From positions 89,157,968 through 89,221,967 of the forward strand of contig CM024761.1 of NCBI GenBank assembly GCA_014218235.1: 64,000 nucleotides of DNA, written 5' to 3'. The notes beneath the pieces are model-generated. The model did no database searches. It saw only the letters and a list, made by a program, of their open reading frames with translations, and was not told the origin of the DNA. This document shows positions 48,600-60,277 of this stretch, in pieces. This stretch comes from Colocasia esculenta (taxonomy: Eukaryota > Streptophyta > Magnoliopsida > Alismatales > Araceae). Position numbers and translations under genes: made by a program. Every line of letters begins with the position of its first letter. Positions within the stretch are counted from its first letter, which is position 1.

Positions 48600-49676
48600 C
48601 CATTTCTTTCAAATCATTGTTGATTGCTTCTCTGTTGCACTTATGCTTTAATGCTTTTCACTTGGTGCATTTCAATTTGTATCATGCTGATTATTTGAAA
48701 ATCCATAAAAATACAAAAAATACAAAAAATAAAAAAAGACGGCTCGCCAGGTAAGTACAGGTAAGTATTTCTAACCCTGATCCCTCCGCATTACTATATG
48801 GTATCTATGCTATTATATCATCTCAAGGACCGCTGGTTCCTAGTGTGTTCTGGGATCTGAGTTCCCCTTCACCAAAAACAAGGATGATCTAGATGCACAT
48901 TGCTAATCGCTGGATAGGCCGTTGGGTGGTATGACTCGGGACAATGGATTCTATCGCACGCCTAGGTTGCGAAGTATCTTGACCCTTGCTCGTATTGTCT
49001 AGCAATATTATCCTTGAGTATTTGTTATTTTCTCCCCTTTTTTCCATTCGTTTTACGATTTCTTTTCTTTTAGCCCAGCATGCATCATGTAGGACTTTGA
49101 GCTTCATGCTTCATGATTTGTTAAAGCCAGCTTCCCAATGATGTTTTAACTCAGATCCTCATTCCCCAAGACAGAATTTCATTCCATTCCGAATTTGAAA
49201 GTTTTCCTCGAGCTAGCTGCTCGGCCCAGTTTGTGAGTATGGTTCCTATTCAGGATTCCTCTCATCCCCATTCATTATAACAGTCATCCCTTTCCCCCCG
49301 ATCCGCTCATTAGTCGTGAATCGCTCGAAGGCCAGAGTCGAATCAACCCGCCGGGCAGCACCAATCCCCTAATGAACGAAACCTGCACGCTAAAGATAGC
49401 CAGGGTACCTCTTGAATCAAGAGGTTGACAATTTCTTTTCTTTTGATCTTATTTCATCCCAAATTGGAACCAACCTCACATTCTCTCCCTAGCCGTGTTC
49501 GAAGTTAGCCGGAGAATTCTCGCTGCTTATTCGTTCAGAATGGGTGTCTCTTTACCTTGATGCCCACTTTTCAGCTCATTTCGCTTCATTCCGCTACATC
49601 GTCATTTCATGTCATCTTCGCTCCACTATCGCTCCACTCCCTTGCAAAGCAAGAATCAAGGAGGGGCAATCTATAG
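48600..49676. other. Unassigned 1.1 kb; right half of unusual composition
   Basis: No coding frame of note. From about 49160 to 49676 base composition is more balanced than in the neighbours and lacks LTR word zones. Blocks such as ccgctcattagtcgtgaatc and gccgggcagcacc look more like plant mitochondrial spacer than LTR sequence. This is an impression only. Confidence 0.3.
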
Positions 49677-51044
49677 ACACCCATTTCTGACCCATAAGTT
49701 GAGCAAACTTCTTGTCATATCATCGATGCCCCACGTTGGCTCATCATCGTCAAGCTGGCTTTCTCCGATCATAACATCCTTTTCATCAGTTCATCGCCCT
49801 GGTGGGGTCTTCCTGGTCAAAATCAATCCTCTTCATCATCATCTTGTAGCTCTCTGAGTCAAGAGTCCGGCGTTTCAAACCGTACGTCATTCTGATGGCC
49901 GCGCATGGGGATCGGACACATTGCATGGCCGCATACTGAAAAGGCCCTGAAGGCGACAGCCCCCCTGTCGCGTTCAAGAAGACGACACCTCGATATGTCA
50001 CATTCATAAATAGGCATTTTAATTCCCTAAAAAATCGCCAAAAATGACTTAAAGTCACCTTCCATGTAAGGAAGGCGACGTATCGAGGCGTCGCCATCAC
50101 GTTCTGGACCCCATGCAGGGAATCCTTTCCGAGCATGACTTGGAGACATGCCATACATGGATATTCCCTCTTTTGGTCATCCAAATCGTGTCCAAATCCT
50201 ACCAAAACTCGTGGAGACCTTCCTTAAAGCCTCCTTTCCGAGTTCCAATCGCCTATGCACGGTCATACATACCCAAACTCGGACTCTCGCCCATTATTCC
50301 TCTCACAGCCCTTCCAGGAATAATCACCTATAACTATCTCAATACTCCATCTTTTTGGAAAAGCCGTGTCTGCTTCTTCCCCTGCAAGAGAGCTCGAACT
50401 CCGAAGAAGAGAACTCCCTCCCCAGACGACCAGGAACTGCCCCCCAGGGCGTTTTTCTCCCGGCTACCACTTTCTCTCTCCCTTTCCCTTCATTATTTCT
50501 CTTCATTCATGCATGCATAGATCCTTTATTTTCGTAGATTTGCATTAGAACACACACCACACACCTATCTTAAACACCCAAAGGGGTTAAAAACCCCACC
50601 CATGTGAGTTCTTTTCATGATAGTGCATGTTTACTTATTTTTCTCTTGAATAGATACTACATGCACGAATTTCTAATGGTTCTCTTGATGTTTCCATGAC
50701 TTTGGCAGGTGTTTGAAGACAAGGGAAGCGTGAGGCTCTTGCCCCTTGGCCGGCTGAAGAGCAAGAAGAAAGAACCTGCAACTCCCATCCACTGAAGAAG
50801 AAGGCGACCACAAGGCTGTCGCGACCAAGAAGGCACCGCTCTTTGCGTCGCGTTCAGGTAAGAGGAAGGCGACCACCATCTTGTCGCCTTCCCAGAAGAA
50901 GGTACGCCCTCTTTCTTCTCTTCCTTTTCCAACGTAGTTAGCCGTCCCTTCGTCCATACATCCTTTGGCGACTACTTGGTTTAGATCACGGTACGTTTTC
51001 CTATCCTTCATACATACACTTTTGGGGAGCACAATCCCGTGATT
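49677..51044 (+). repeat. Tandem unit 1 (1368 bp), retroelement-derived
   Basis: Begins acacccatttctgacccata and ends with a gtgattac block directly before unit 2. It includes a GCGAC/GTCGC cassette at 49953-50000 (centres 49955, 49969, 49984, 49998: 14, 15, 14), a ggggttaaaaacccc hairpin near 50583, and a second cassette at 50804-50887. It is related to 1035-1555. Open frames here are not protein-like. Possibly two LTR or leader copies joined by unequal recombination. Confidence 0.85.
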
Positions 51045-52435
51045 ACACCCATTTCTGACCCATAAGTTGAGCAAACTTCTTGTCATATCATCGATGCCCC
51101 ACGTTGGCTCATCATCGTCAAGCTGGCTTTCTCCGATCACCACATCCTTTTCATCATTTCATCGCCTGATGGGGTCTTCCTGGTCAAAATCAATCATCTT
51201 CATCATCATCTTGTAGCTCTCTGAGTCAAGAGTCCGGCGTTTCAAACCGCACGTCATTCTGATGGTCGCGCATGGGGATTGGACACATTGCATGGCCGCA
51301 TACTGAAAAGCCCTGAAGGCGACAGCCCCCCTGTCGCGTTCAAGAAGACGACACCTCAATATGTCGCGTTCATAAATAGGCATTTTAATTCCCTGAAAAA
51401 TCACCAGAAATGACTTAAAGTCACCTTCCATGTAAGGAAGGTGACGTATCGAGGCGTCGCCACCCTGATAGCGACCGGAGGCCCGTCACATTCTAGACAC
51501 CATGCAGGGAATCCTTTCCGAGCATGACTTGGACACATGCCATACATGGATATTCCCTCTTTTGGTCATCCAAATTACGTCCAAATCCTACCAAAACTCG
51601 TGGAGACCTTCCTTAAAGCCTCCTTTCCGAGTTCCAATCACCCATGCACGAACATACATACCCAAACTCAGACTCTTGCCCGTTATTCCTCTCACAGCCC
51701 TTCCAGGAATAATCACCTATAACTATCTCAATATTCCGTCTTTTTGAAAAAGGTCGGCATCTGCTTCTTCCCCTACAAGAGAGCTCGAACTCCGAAGAAG
51801 AGAACTCCCTCCCCAGACGACCAGGAACTGCCCCCCAGGGCGTTTTTCCCCCGGCCACCACTTTCTCTCTCCCTTTCCCTTCATTATTTCTCTTCATTCA
51901 TGCATGCATAGATTCTTTCTTTTCGTAGATTTGCATTAGAACACACACCACCCACCTTCTTTAATCACCCAAAGGGGTTAAAAACCCCACCCATGTGAGT
52001 TCTTTTCATGATAGTGCATGTTCACTTAGTTTTCCCTTGAATAGATACTACATGCACGAATTTCTAATGGTTCTCTTGGTGTTTCCATGACTTTGGCAGG
52101 TGTTTGAGGACAAGGGAAGCGTGAGGCTCTTTCCCCTTGGCCGACTGAGGAGCAAGAAGAAAGAACCTGCAACTTCCATCCACTGAAGAAGAAGGCGACC
52201 ACAAGGCTGTCGCGACCAAGAAGGCGCCGCTCTTCGTGTCGCGTTCAGGTAAGAGGAAGGCGACCACCATCTTGTCGCCTTCCCAGAAGAAGGTACGCCC
52301 TTTTTCTTCTCTTCCTTTTCCAACGTAGTCAGTCGTCCCTTCGTCCATACATCCTTTGGCGACTACTTGGTGGAAATCACGGTACGTTTTCCTATCCTTC
52401 GTACATACACTTTTGGGGAGCACAATCCTGTGATT
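51045..52435 (+). repeat. Tandem unit 2 (1391 bp), retroelement-derived
   Basis: Direct repeat of unit 1, with few substitutions and a small insertion near 51465-51485 (an extra gcgacc segment). It ends at gtgattaca, followed by unrelated gypsy LTR sequence. Confidence 0.88.
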
Positions 52436-53742
52436 ACACTGACGTCGTCGCATTTTCTGTCAAGAGTCGATGTCAATAGTCGATGTTTCAGGAGTCAATG
52501 TTAGGAATCGATGTGTTAAACGCATCATCCGACGTCATCGCATTTCTGTCCAGAATCGATGTTGTTAAATGCGACCATTAGACCCATCGCGATTTGACTG
52601 TGTGTTTCCATCAACTTTATGGTTCTGTTAAATGTGATTATTTAGGCTTGGTAATTATGGTTATACACTATACTACTATGTAGTGAATAGTAAACAACCA
52701 TGCTAATGAACTTTGGAAATATTTCATGTATTTCTTAAATTAAAAGATATTGTGCACGACTATCATATGTTCTCTTGATTTCTCTCACATGCACACACCA
52801 AACATTTATCCTTGCCATGAGACCATGCATAAAATACGTGAATAAAATATCTGGTAAATTACTTCAATAATTGCACATTATAAACCCATGATAATAATGA
52901 CATTGTCTTCATTTTTTTTATTGATTTGGGATACCGTTACCGCCGCTCCACTGTTCTATAATTCCTCTAGATCGTTAAGCAAATCATTTTTCCTTACACA
53001 CTACTCTCTTGACAAGTTGGAACCTCTCTGTTGGATATTCCATTCTGGCAGACAAGGGACCTTTTGTTAAGACCTCCGTAAGACTCTGTACTCCGTGGAT
53101 TCCTTCATGGAGACCAAGCTAGTTGTACCCTAACACCTATAACACCCTTACAGATAAACATGATCCAAATAGCCTTAGAAGTTCTCTCTTATCTTGAGAT
53201 CACACCAGACCTTTGGACCTGTGCATAATGTGGCCAATGGAAGGCTAGTGAATTCTACCAGACTGCCAACACCAATCGCGCGTGTTGCGCAACTGTTACT
53301 ATCGCATGTTTTCAATCGTTGCTTTATGTGCAATGACCTATAGTTCTCATCTATACTCTACTCGCTTATCTATTCACGTTCTATCTACCATCTCGTCTAT
53401 TCATCAAGTACTCTCATCTACTTCTTAGTACTCTCTATTGGCCATTTGACTGATTGTCTAAAGATAAACAATATGACTAATGTCGGGCAAAATATAAGGG
53501 GCCCGGTCTGGTCCTGGGAGGTTCGCCCAAAAGTGCTAGTGCCCGCGGAAGTTAATTGATCAGAGTGTTTGGCATTACACTCAAGTGCTCTCTATCTCGA
53601 TTATCTATATGACAACCAAAAGTGCTATACTATACTCGACTCGTTGTGCTATTGTGAAATATTGTGCTATTTGTACTATGGCCATCATGCTCTCTGTACT
53701 ATATTGAAACTTGTGCTATTTCATGCTCTTGTGCTATCTCTT

Positions 53743-56221
53743 ACGTTTTTTTTTTTAATAAAAATGGTCCTCAGGTTATATTCTAAGTCTAGGAGAGTGC
53801 ACCATCCCCCAGAGGGGGAGAATGTTCCCACTACACTAGAGAAGAACCTGGGCCAAAGATTATATATAGCAAGAAAAGTACAACTGCTAAGGGGCATACC
53901 CCCGTCAAACCAACCTAACATTCATGAGACTTGATTTGTCTAAGACCACCGGCCCTTTACAAGAGAAAGGTAGGTTATCAATCCCCCAGAAAACATCATT
54001 GCACATAGAAGCCACTGCATGGTTAGCCAACCGGTCAGCCACCTGATTAGATTCCCTGTAGACATGCGATATGAGTGAAGCATTCACATTCAGCAAGTCC
54101 CAAGTCATCCACCACCATCGGTATGTACACCAAGAGGTGCAGCTTCTTTGCCTTAAAGAATTAACCAAAGTAAGGGAATCTGAGTAGATAGCAGCAAGGC
54201 GAACACCTAATTGAGCCGCAAGGCGAAGGCCATCATAAAGAGCCTGAGTTTCAGTGATCAGACTATTACCTTCCCCATAGAAATGAGCGAATGCCACCAG
54301 AATATCACCCTTACTGTCCCGAATACATCCACCTCCACCACATATCCCTGGATTACCTTTAGAAGCCCCATCAACACTAAGACAATAATGGACAATGGGA
54401 GGGATCCAACGAATAAACTTCAGCTACTTGGATCGAACCTGTGGCACAAAACCAAAGTCTAGAAGAGACTACCACTCGATAGGCGATGGATCAACTTTGA
54501 AGGAAATTATGGTAAGAGCAAAGGAGATTTTAAGTTTAATGCTTCTGATCATCTCCTTAACCGGAACAACCTTGTCGTCAAACATAGCTGCACATCTGCT
54601 ATTCCAAATCTCCCATAACATCAACAACAGGCAGTAAAGGGAAATGAAACAAGTAGAGAATGGATATTAGAGTGGATAATAAAATCCCAGACTCTAGCAG
54701 TGATCTGAGGATGCAGATGAATTTTATTGTTGATAAGAGGCATAAACCAGTGCCAAAGCTTCCCAGCTGTTCCACTGTGAATGAATAAATGATTGAGATC
54801 CTCAACTTGATGAGAAGCGCAACAGGAAGACCGAGAAGCCATAGAAATACCACAGTCCATGATTCTTCTATCAACATGAACAACCCTATTGAGAATCTTC
54901 CAGCAAAACAGGGAGGCTCTAGGACAAAAAGAATTGTACCAAATCTTGTGGATAGCAAGGCGGCAGACACCATGCTCCCTGAAAAGGTTGTAAGCAGAGC
55001 GAGTAGAGAAAACACCACTGGGGTTAGGGGCCCAAAAGCACAAATCCTCCTCAGAATTCAAGTGGACATCTTGAAGAATAGCAACTAGAAGGAACATCCT
55101 TAAGGGGTGAGAGCCATCACCAATAACTTCTTGCAAAGTAAAATTTTCACCCACAGAGGCACCTTGAACCAGCTCAGATAAGGGATGCTCGCCAAACCAG
55201 TTGTCCCTCAGGATGTCAATCTTATCACCCTTTCCATGCATCCATCTAGTATTTTTATGAATAATAGACATAGCCGCCTTGCAAATATGCTTAATTAGGC
55301 ATCCCAGGATTCCGTTCATAATTGGAAGAGTGGAACCGCCTTCTAGCATACACAGACCAGAGCGAACTGCCATGAAGAATATGCTAAAGTTGTTTCACAG
55401 CAAGAGCCATTTGGACATGGTGAATGTTACGCACGCCAAGGCCACCTTCATTTTTGGGACGTTGGATACAATGCCAGCCTACCCAATGCATGCGATGAGA
55501 ACCATTAGACCCATTCCAGAAAAAGGAGGCATCCAACTTCTCAATGAAGGAAGTAAACGTTTTAGGAATGCTAGAGAAGGCAGCAAGATAAACAAGAATA
55601 GAAGAAATAACTGAATTAATCAATGTTACCCTCCCTGCTTGATAGATGAACTTAGACTTCCAAACTCCCAACTTATTATTCACCTTATCAATTAGGTTCT
55701 TGTAATCAGCAGCTAAGACCCTCCCAGGTCTAAGTGGGACCCCAAGGTAGAACAAAGGACTGACCTGCCTCTTATAACCCGTAACATCGTGAATCCTTTG
55801 GACTGAAGAAGGAGAAGCTTTACTAGAAACCAGAAATGTGCTTTTGTTTGAATTGATGGATTGGCCAAAGGAACGAGCATATTGACCAAGAAAGTGCACC
55901 AGCCGCTTAACATTCTGAATGCTGCCATTAAGAAAAACCAGTGTGTCATTCGCGTAGAGGAGGTGGGAAGGAGGTGGACACCCTCTAGGGCCTGCATACG
56001 GAGTGAGGTAGCCAGTAGAAACCATATGCTTCAAACCTCGACTAAGAGCTTCTTCCATTAAAATAAAGAGCGCAGGAGCAATAGGGTTGCCCTGACGTAA
56101 ACCACGAGAAGATTGAAAGTACCCAGTAGAAACGCCATTAACTAACACAGAGAACCAGCAATTTGAAAGCATTATACCAATGTATGATATGAACCTAGAT
56201 GAAAATCCGAACTTCTTGAGT
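53743..56221 (-). mobile_element. LINE, 5'-truncated, inserted in gypsy LTR
   Basis: Minus-strand element with its 3' poly(A) seen as a T run at 53744-53757 and its 5' end near 56221 inside the RT domain (first readable residues KKFGFSSRFISYIG). The interrupted LTR continues on both sides (tctcttacg on the left, acttgactc on the right). A TSD is not clear, at most a few bases of shared sequence. Same family as the LINE at 1556-3584. Confidence 0.9.
53905..56218 (-). pseudogene. LINE ORF2 remnant: RT, zf-RVT, RNase H
   Basis: RT (56218-55384) has FSVLVNG, SRGLRQGNPIAPALFIL, LLYANDTLVF and FYLGVPLRPGR. The catalytic YADD is YAND (Asn codon 55948-55950). A frame change leads to the zf-RVT stretch (55373-54621) with WKILNRVV, CGISM and HQVEDLNHLF. 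A second change leads to RNase H (to 53905) with SVDGASKGNPGICGGGGC, the ETQALYDGL Glu, SDSLTLV Asp and the closing HVYRESNQVADRLA. RNase H catalytic residues look intact but RT is not. Confidence 0.92.
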
Positions 56222-56664
56222 ACTTGACTCTTTCTCTATCATTAGTGACTCTGCTCTTTAATGCATTAATCATGTAATGTTTGCCAGCACTATGAGATAT
56301 AAATCCTACTGGGTGTTGTCCCTCACCCTACGTTATTTGTTCATTGTGATCCCAGGTGAGACTGAGGATAATGAGTACACTCAAGAAGATGGGGAGGACC
56401 AGGAGTGAACTACAAGTACCTGGCTTATTAGTACTATGTTAGAGTCCTTGTTTAGTATTTTACTTTCATTCCATGTATTAGAGTCATTTGGGCCCTATGT
56501 TATGGCTCTGAGATAAAGGATGTAATAGACACAATTGAATTATCAATGAAAGATATTTGATTTCGTATTACTTAATTGTCCAATGGTTTCCTATCCATTA
56601 TATGCTCTATACACGCTTATTTGCAACTGCCTCATGTTCCGATATTCTGCGTCGGGGCGTGACA

Positions 56665-56941
56665 AAGCTTCTAACCTTTCATAGGTTTCCATTGCTTCAG
56701 ACTGAGATGTATAAGCAATATCTTAGAAAATTTGAATGTTATTTTGTGAAGACTGATCAGTTAGCTGTAGAACAATGGGTTCAGAGGTATCTTGATGAAG
56801 CAAAAGAATGCGAGAAAGGTAAGCTTCATCCTTATAAATTCATGTGCAAGGACTATGATGCCCTTAACAAATCTCTTGAGCTGAAATGGGTCAAAAGATA
56901 TCAAGTCTACTACAAAGTAAAGGTAGAGGCACATTCCAAAG
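56665..56941 (+). pseudogene. Unrecognised protein fragment between two LTRs
   Basis: An open frame of about 90 codons starting KLLTFHRFPLLQTEMYKQYL and including EQWVQRYLDEAKECEKGKLH and LKWVKRYQVY. It is Lys/Tyr-rich, with no family I can name. The W-V-x-R-Y pattern recalls TWVERYKVY in the minus-strand protein at 62351-64000, so both may come from one TE-associated family. It is flanked by a gypsy LTR end and a gypsy LTR start. Confidence 0.35.
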
Positions 56942-57016
56942 GTGTAAGGCCCTCGAATTTTTGCCCTCTTATATAGGTGTTTGGTTGTGTGAGGATTTGA
57001 TGCGTTGTGTGTGTCG

Positions 57017-57051
<35 letters not shown>

Positions 57052-57317
57052 TCTGTTGTGTATGTTATTTATTTACATTGCATAAATAATATTTTAAATT
57101 ATACATTGTAATTTACATGTATTTGCATTGTGTAAATATAGTTTTATGCATTTTTAAGTTCTGGCCGAAATGACATTTGGCGTCAACATGAGTCGGCGTT
57201 GAGTAGAGGTCAACGGCCATATCGATGGACGCCAACCTCATATAGGCGGCCATTGATTTTGACGTCTAAAACCCAGATCTTGTTGTGCTTCAGATCCGAA
57301 AATGCCCGCGATCTTTG
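56942..57317 (+). mobile_element. Gypsy LTR start fragment
   Basis: Begins tgtaaggccctcg, comparable to tgtaaggtctcgg at the start of the minus-strand chromovirus LTR (60277). It contains an (AT)n run at 57021-57048 and ggcgtcaac/ggcgttgag/ggacgccaac words at 57178-57250. Cut at about 57317 by other repeat sequence. Confidence 0.55.
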
Positions 57318-58427
57318 TTGCCCAGTTAGGTAGCCCAGAGGGGGGGTGAATGGGTCTTTAAAAATTTATCAGCTAATACTTGTTCACTAAAAACATTCAC
57401 AGAGAAATACACTTCGATGGATGTTAGTTATAGTTAGAATAATCAACAATCACACAAGGAGCAATCACACAACACAAGAATTATCCTGGTTCAGATCTCC
57501 TCTCCTTAGGAGTCCTGCATCCAGTCCCTGAACAATATCTCAGGATTTCACTACCAAGGGTACTGTCCCACTTAAGGACCCTTACACCCAGCTGCAGCTG
57601 GTCTTCCTTCACATGAAGGGAAATACAAACACCCTGGATGCCCCAACCAGGTCTTCCTTCACACAAAGGGAAATACAAACACCCTGGATGCCCCCACCAG
57701 GTCTTCCTTCACACGAAGGGAAATACAAACACCCTAGATGCCCCCACCAGGTCTTCCTTCACAACAGAAGAGAACACACACAGAAACAAGTAAGCAGGAG
57801 ATTAAGCCCCTAGATCAAGCTTTGACAAGCCAAGATCTGAAGCTAGGGACTGAGAGCAATGAGATCTACAAACAAAAGCTCACTCTCAGAACCAAACAAG
57901 CTCTCTCGAAAAACTACAAACAATGCAGAGAGCAAAGAGCTAATCTAATGGAATGAGGCTTGGCTCTTTCTTGAGAACTCGCAGAAGACTTGATGATCAG
58001 AGTGTTTTTGTTTTTGTAGTGACTGTCGTTCTCTATCTATCTATCTGCTTCTGGAGCTACATTCTTCAATATATATATCTTCAATTTGAAATCTAAATGT
58101 TGAAGTATCCGTTGCCTCTAACTTTGGCGAACGTTAGACTGAGTGGCACTTGGAAGCTTCCAGTCAACAGTCCTTTATCCATTTGTACACGCAAAGAGAT
58201 AGGATCTTCTGATGTGTCCTTTGGCTTCTATAAGGTCCAATGTTGTGAGATGAATAGTTGACAGGGACCTGCACACAAAGCAAGCTAGAATAATAGACAG
58301 CTGGACTGTCTCTTGTTGTCAGTCAACGTTAGTGTGAATATTCATCAAAATAGTAATGATATTTTGCTGTTCTAAAAGATGCATATAGGATAGACACGAT
58401 AATGGATGATATCGTCTGCATGCATAC
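57318..58427 (-). mobile_element. Probable copia-type LTR fragment, reverse orientation
   Basis: Plus-strand tgttgcccag followed by cagagggggggtgaatgggt resembles the reverse complement of a SIRE-like LTR end, which has an aacccccccct run close to its terminus. A minus-strand tatatata box lies near 58068. The right edge is undefined; sequence continues to the chromovirus LTR at 58428. No coding content beyond a minisatellite. Confidence 0.4.
57601..57774. repeat. 50-bp minisatellite, ~3.5 copies
   Basis: gtcttccttcaca recurs at 57601, 57651, 57701 and 57751, an exact 50-bp period, with only a few substitutions between copies. Since 50 is not a multiple of three, the repeated peptide seen in one frame is not a real protein. 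Confidence 0.95.
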
Positions 58428-60277
58428 TGTAACGACCCAGAATCCACATTACCAGTAACCAACCAGTAACCTGAATTCTGACCCACTAACCCACGAGACA
58501 AGCTCGGAAGGGTAAAAAGTGAACGTCCGAGGAGACTATATATAAGAAGATACACACCATGTAAAGTTGTAAAATTTCACTATACATGAAACATAACATG
58601 TACAACTCAGAGTCCGAGCTAAGTACAGAGTACAGAAGTACAACAAAAAGTACTACTCACTACAGCTAGGGCGCACCAACACCGGAGTGGCTAGACTCGC
58701 TTGGAACGGGAGTCGACGATGACCCACCTAAAAGGGAGGGGAGTGAGTCTCAAGAAAAGAGACCCAGTAGGGAAAAGTAACCCCCATCGGAAACAGTACT
58801 AAGTGCGGAAAGTAAAAATAGAAAGTAAATACACGTCGCATCACAGCCCAAAACTGTAAATCTCGTGGCTCAGTAACACACACTCACACACAGTAAGTAG
58901 GACTCAGCTAGGGTCTGTGGCTCGGCGTCCCGTCACCACAGAGTCTCTCAACCCCAGCCACGTGTGCACACTATAGACGCTCTCTCTCGCGTCTGGTCCA
59001 CGATCGGTTTTCCCCCTACGCCTGACCCTAGCGATAGAGAAGGGGCTCCACGGAGACCGGCTCGAAACCACCACAAGGAGTACGCACAGGACAGAGACGC
59101 TCTCAACGTCCTGGCTCACCGACGGAGGACCCCCACACGCCGGTCATCTAGATAGAGCGTCGCTCTGTGTCCAGGTGACAAACAGAAACAGAAGCACGGT
59201 AACTCAACGCGAGTACAGACGGTAACACTCTCAACATCTGAAACACCGTACAATAGACGAACACCTCATGTCACATCATGACACAATTAATTACGCATAT
59301 GCACAGGCGGAGCCACACTCTAAGGTGGTAGAACGTGTTAACAGGTGGACATCGCACGTCAACACCTTGAAACACAAAACAAGACCAAAGCCTATTGGGA
59401 CACAAGATATTAACGGCAACATCGAATGTCGCCAATCAAGATGTAGACGGCACTCACAATGCCGCCAACACTTAATCAACGGCAATGGACCTTGTCGTTT
59501 ATATCAACCTTGAAGATCTCAACGTCAACATATGTGGACGTTAATATCTTCAGTCCCCTAGACCCAGAACAGCGCCGGGTCAGTCCAATTAGGCAAAACC
59601 GCCTAACAGCCATAAAATTGATGGAGGGAAACATCTCCTCACATCTTCTAACACTACCAGAACTTCGAAAATTCATGATCCAACACTTGGATCGCCCAAA
59701 ACACCCAAAATCCCGGCATGGCACAACCCAACCCTAAAACATAATTAGCATACCAATCTACAATAGTTAAGCATGCTGATCCTTTAAGGACGGTTTAAGG
59801 GGTTAAGTCCCTACCTTAGAACGCCTCAAAAACTCCTAAATAGTCACCAATCGTGCCGGACCCCTCGAAGTCTCCGCGCGAATCACACCAAATCTTCGCG
59901 TTTCCGCTCGATCTAACACCGCCACACGTACCAGGGCCTTCCCACGAGCTCCCATCAACATTGGAAGTGGTGGAAATAGATAAAGGCAAAAGTGGAGGGA
60001 AAGAGAGGAAAGGTTGCTGCTCTCGGGCTGCTCTATTTCTACAGGCGCGACAACTAGACGTCCACATACCTCGCCGCCTATTTGAACCGCCAATGGGTTG
60101 ACGTCCGGACCGCTTGCCGTCAAGTTCAATGACAAACGTCCACATCGCTGGACGCTAAAACCAAGTCAACGGCTAGCCCCTGGCCGTCAACAAGTCAATG
60201 GCAATATCCGTTGTCGTCAACCACATCCGAACCTCTACAAGACCCAATAAGGATCCGCTAAGACCCGAGACCTTACA
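58428..60277 (-). mobile_element. Chromovirus 3' LTR, reverse orientation
   Basis: On the minus strand it starts tgtaaggtctcgg at 60277, right after the purine tract, and ends gggtcgttaca at 58428, giving matching inverted ends. Length is 1,850 bp. It carries cgtcaac/gttgacg-type and gacgtcc words at 59330-59550 and 60040-60210. Its other open frames are unremarkable. Confidence 0.85.

Larger units (their letters stand above)
52436..56664 (+). mobile_element. Gypsy LTR fragment, 5'-truncated, split by a LINE
   Basis: Shows the zones of the 30316-33295 LTR in order: GTCGC/TCGATG words (52440-52590), a tctagatcgttaagc-type block, ctcatcta zone (53345-53430), gtgctat zone (53560-53735), then after the LINE a 'cctactgggtgttgtccctcacc' type zone and the terminal ggggcgtgaca at 56664. 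The LTR start is missing, replaced by tandem unit 2. No primer site follows the end. Confidence 0.8.

Noticed and set aside
57613..57813. Apparent repetitive protein in the minisatellite
   Set aside because: The 50-bp period is not a multiple of three, so each copy is read in a different frame.
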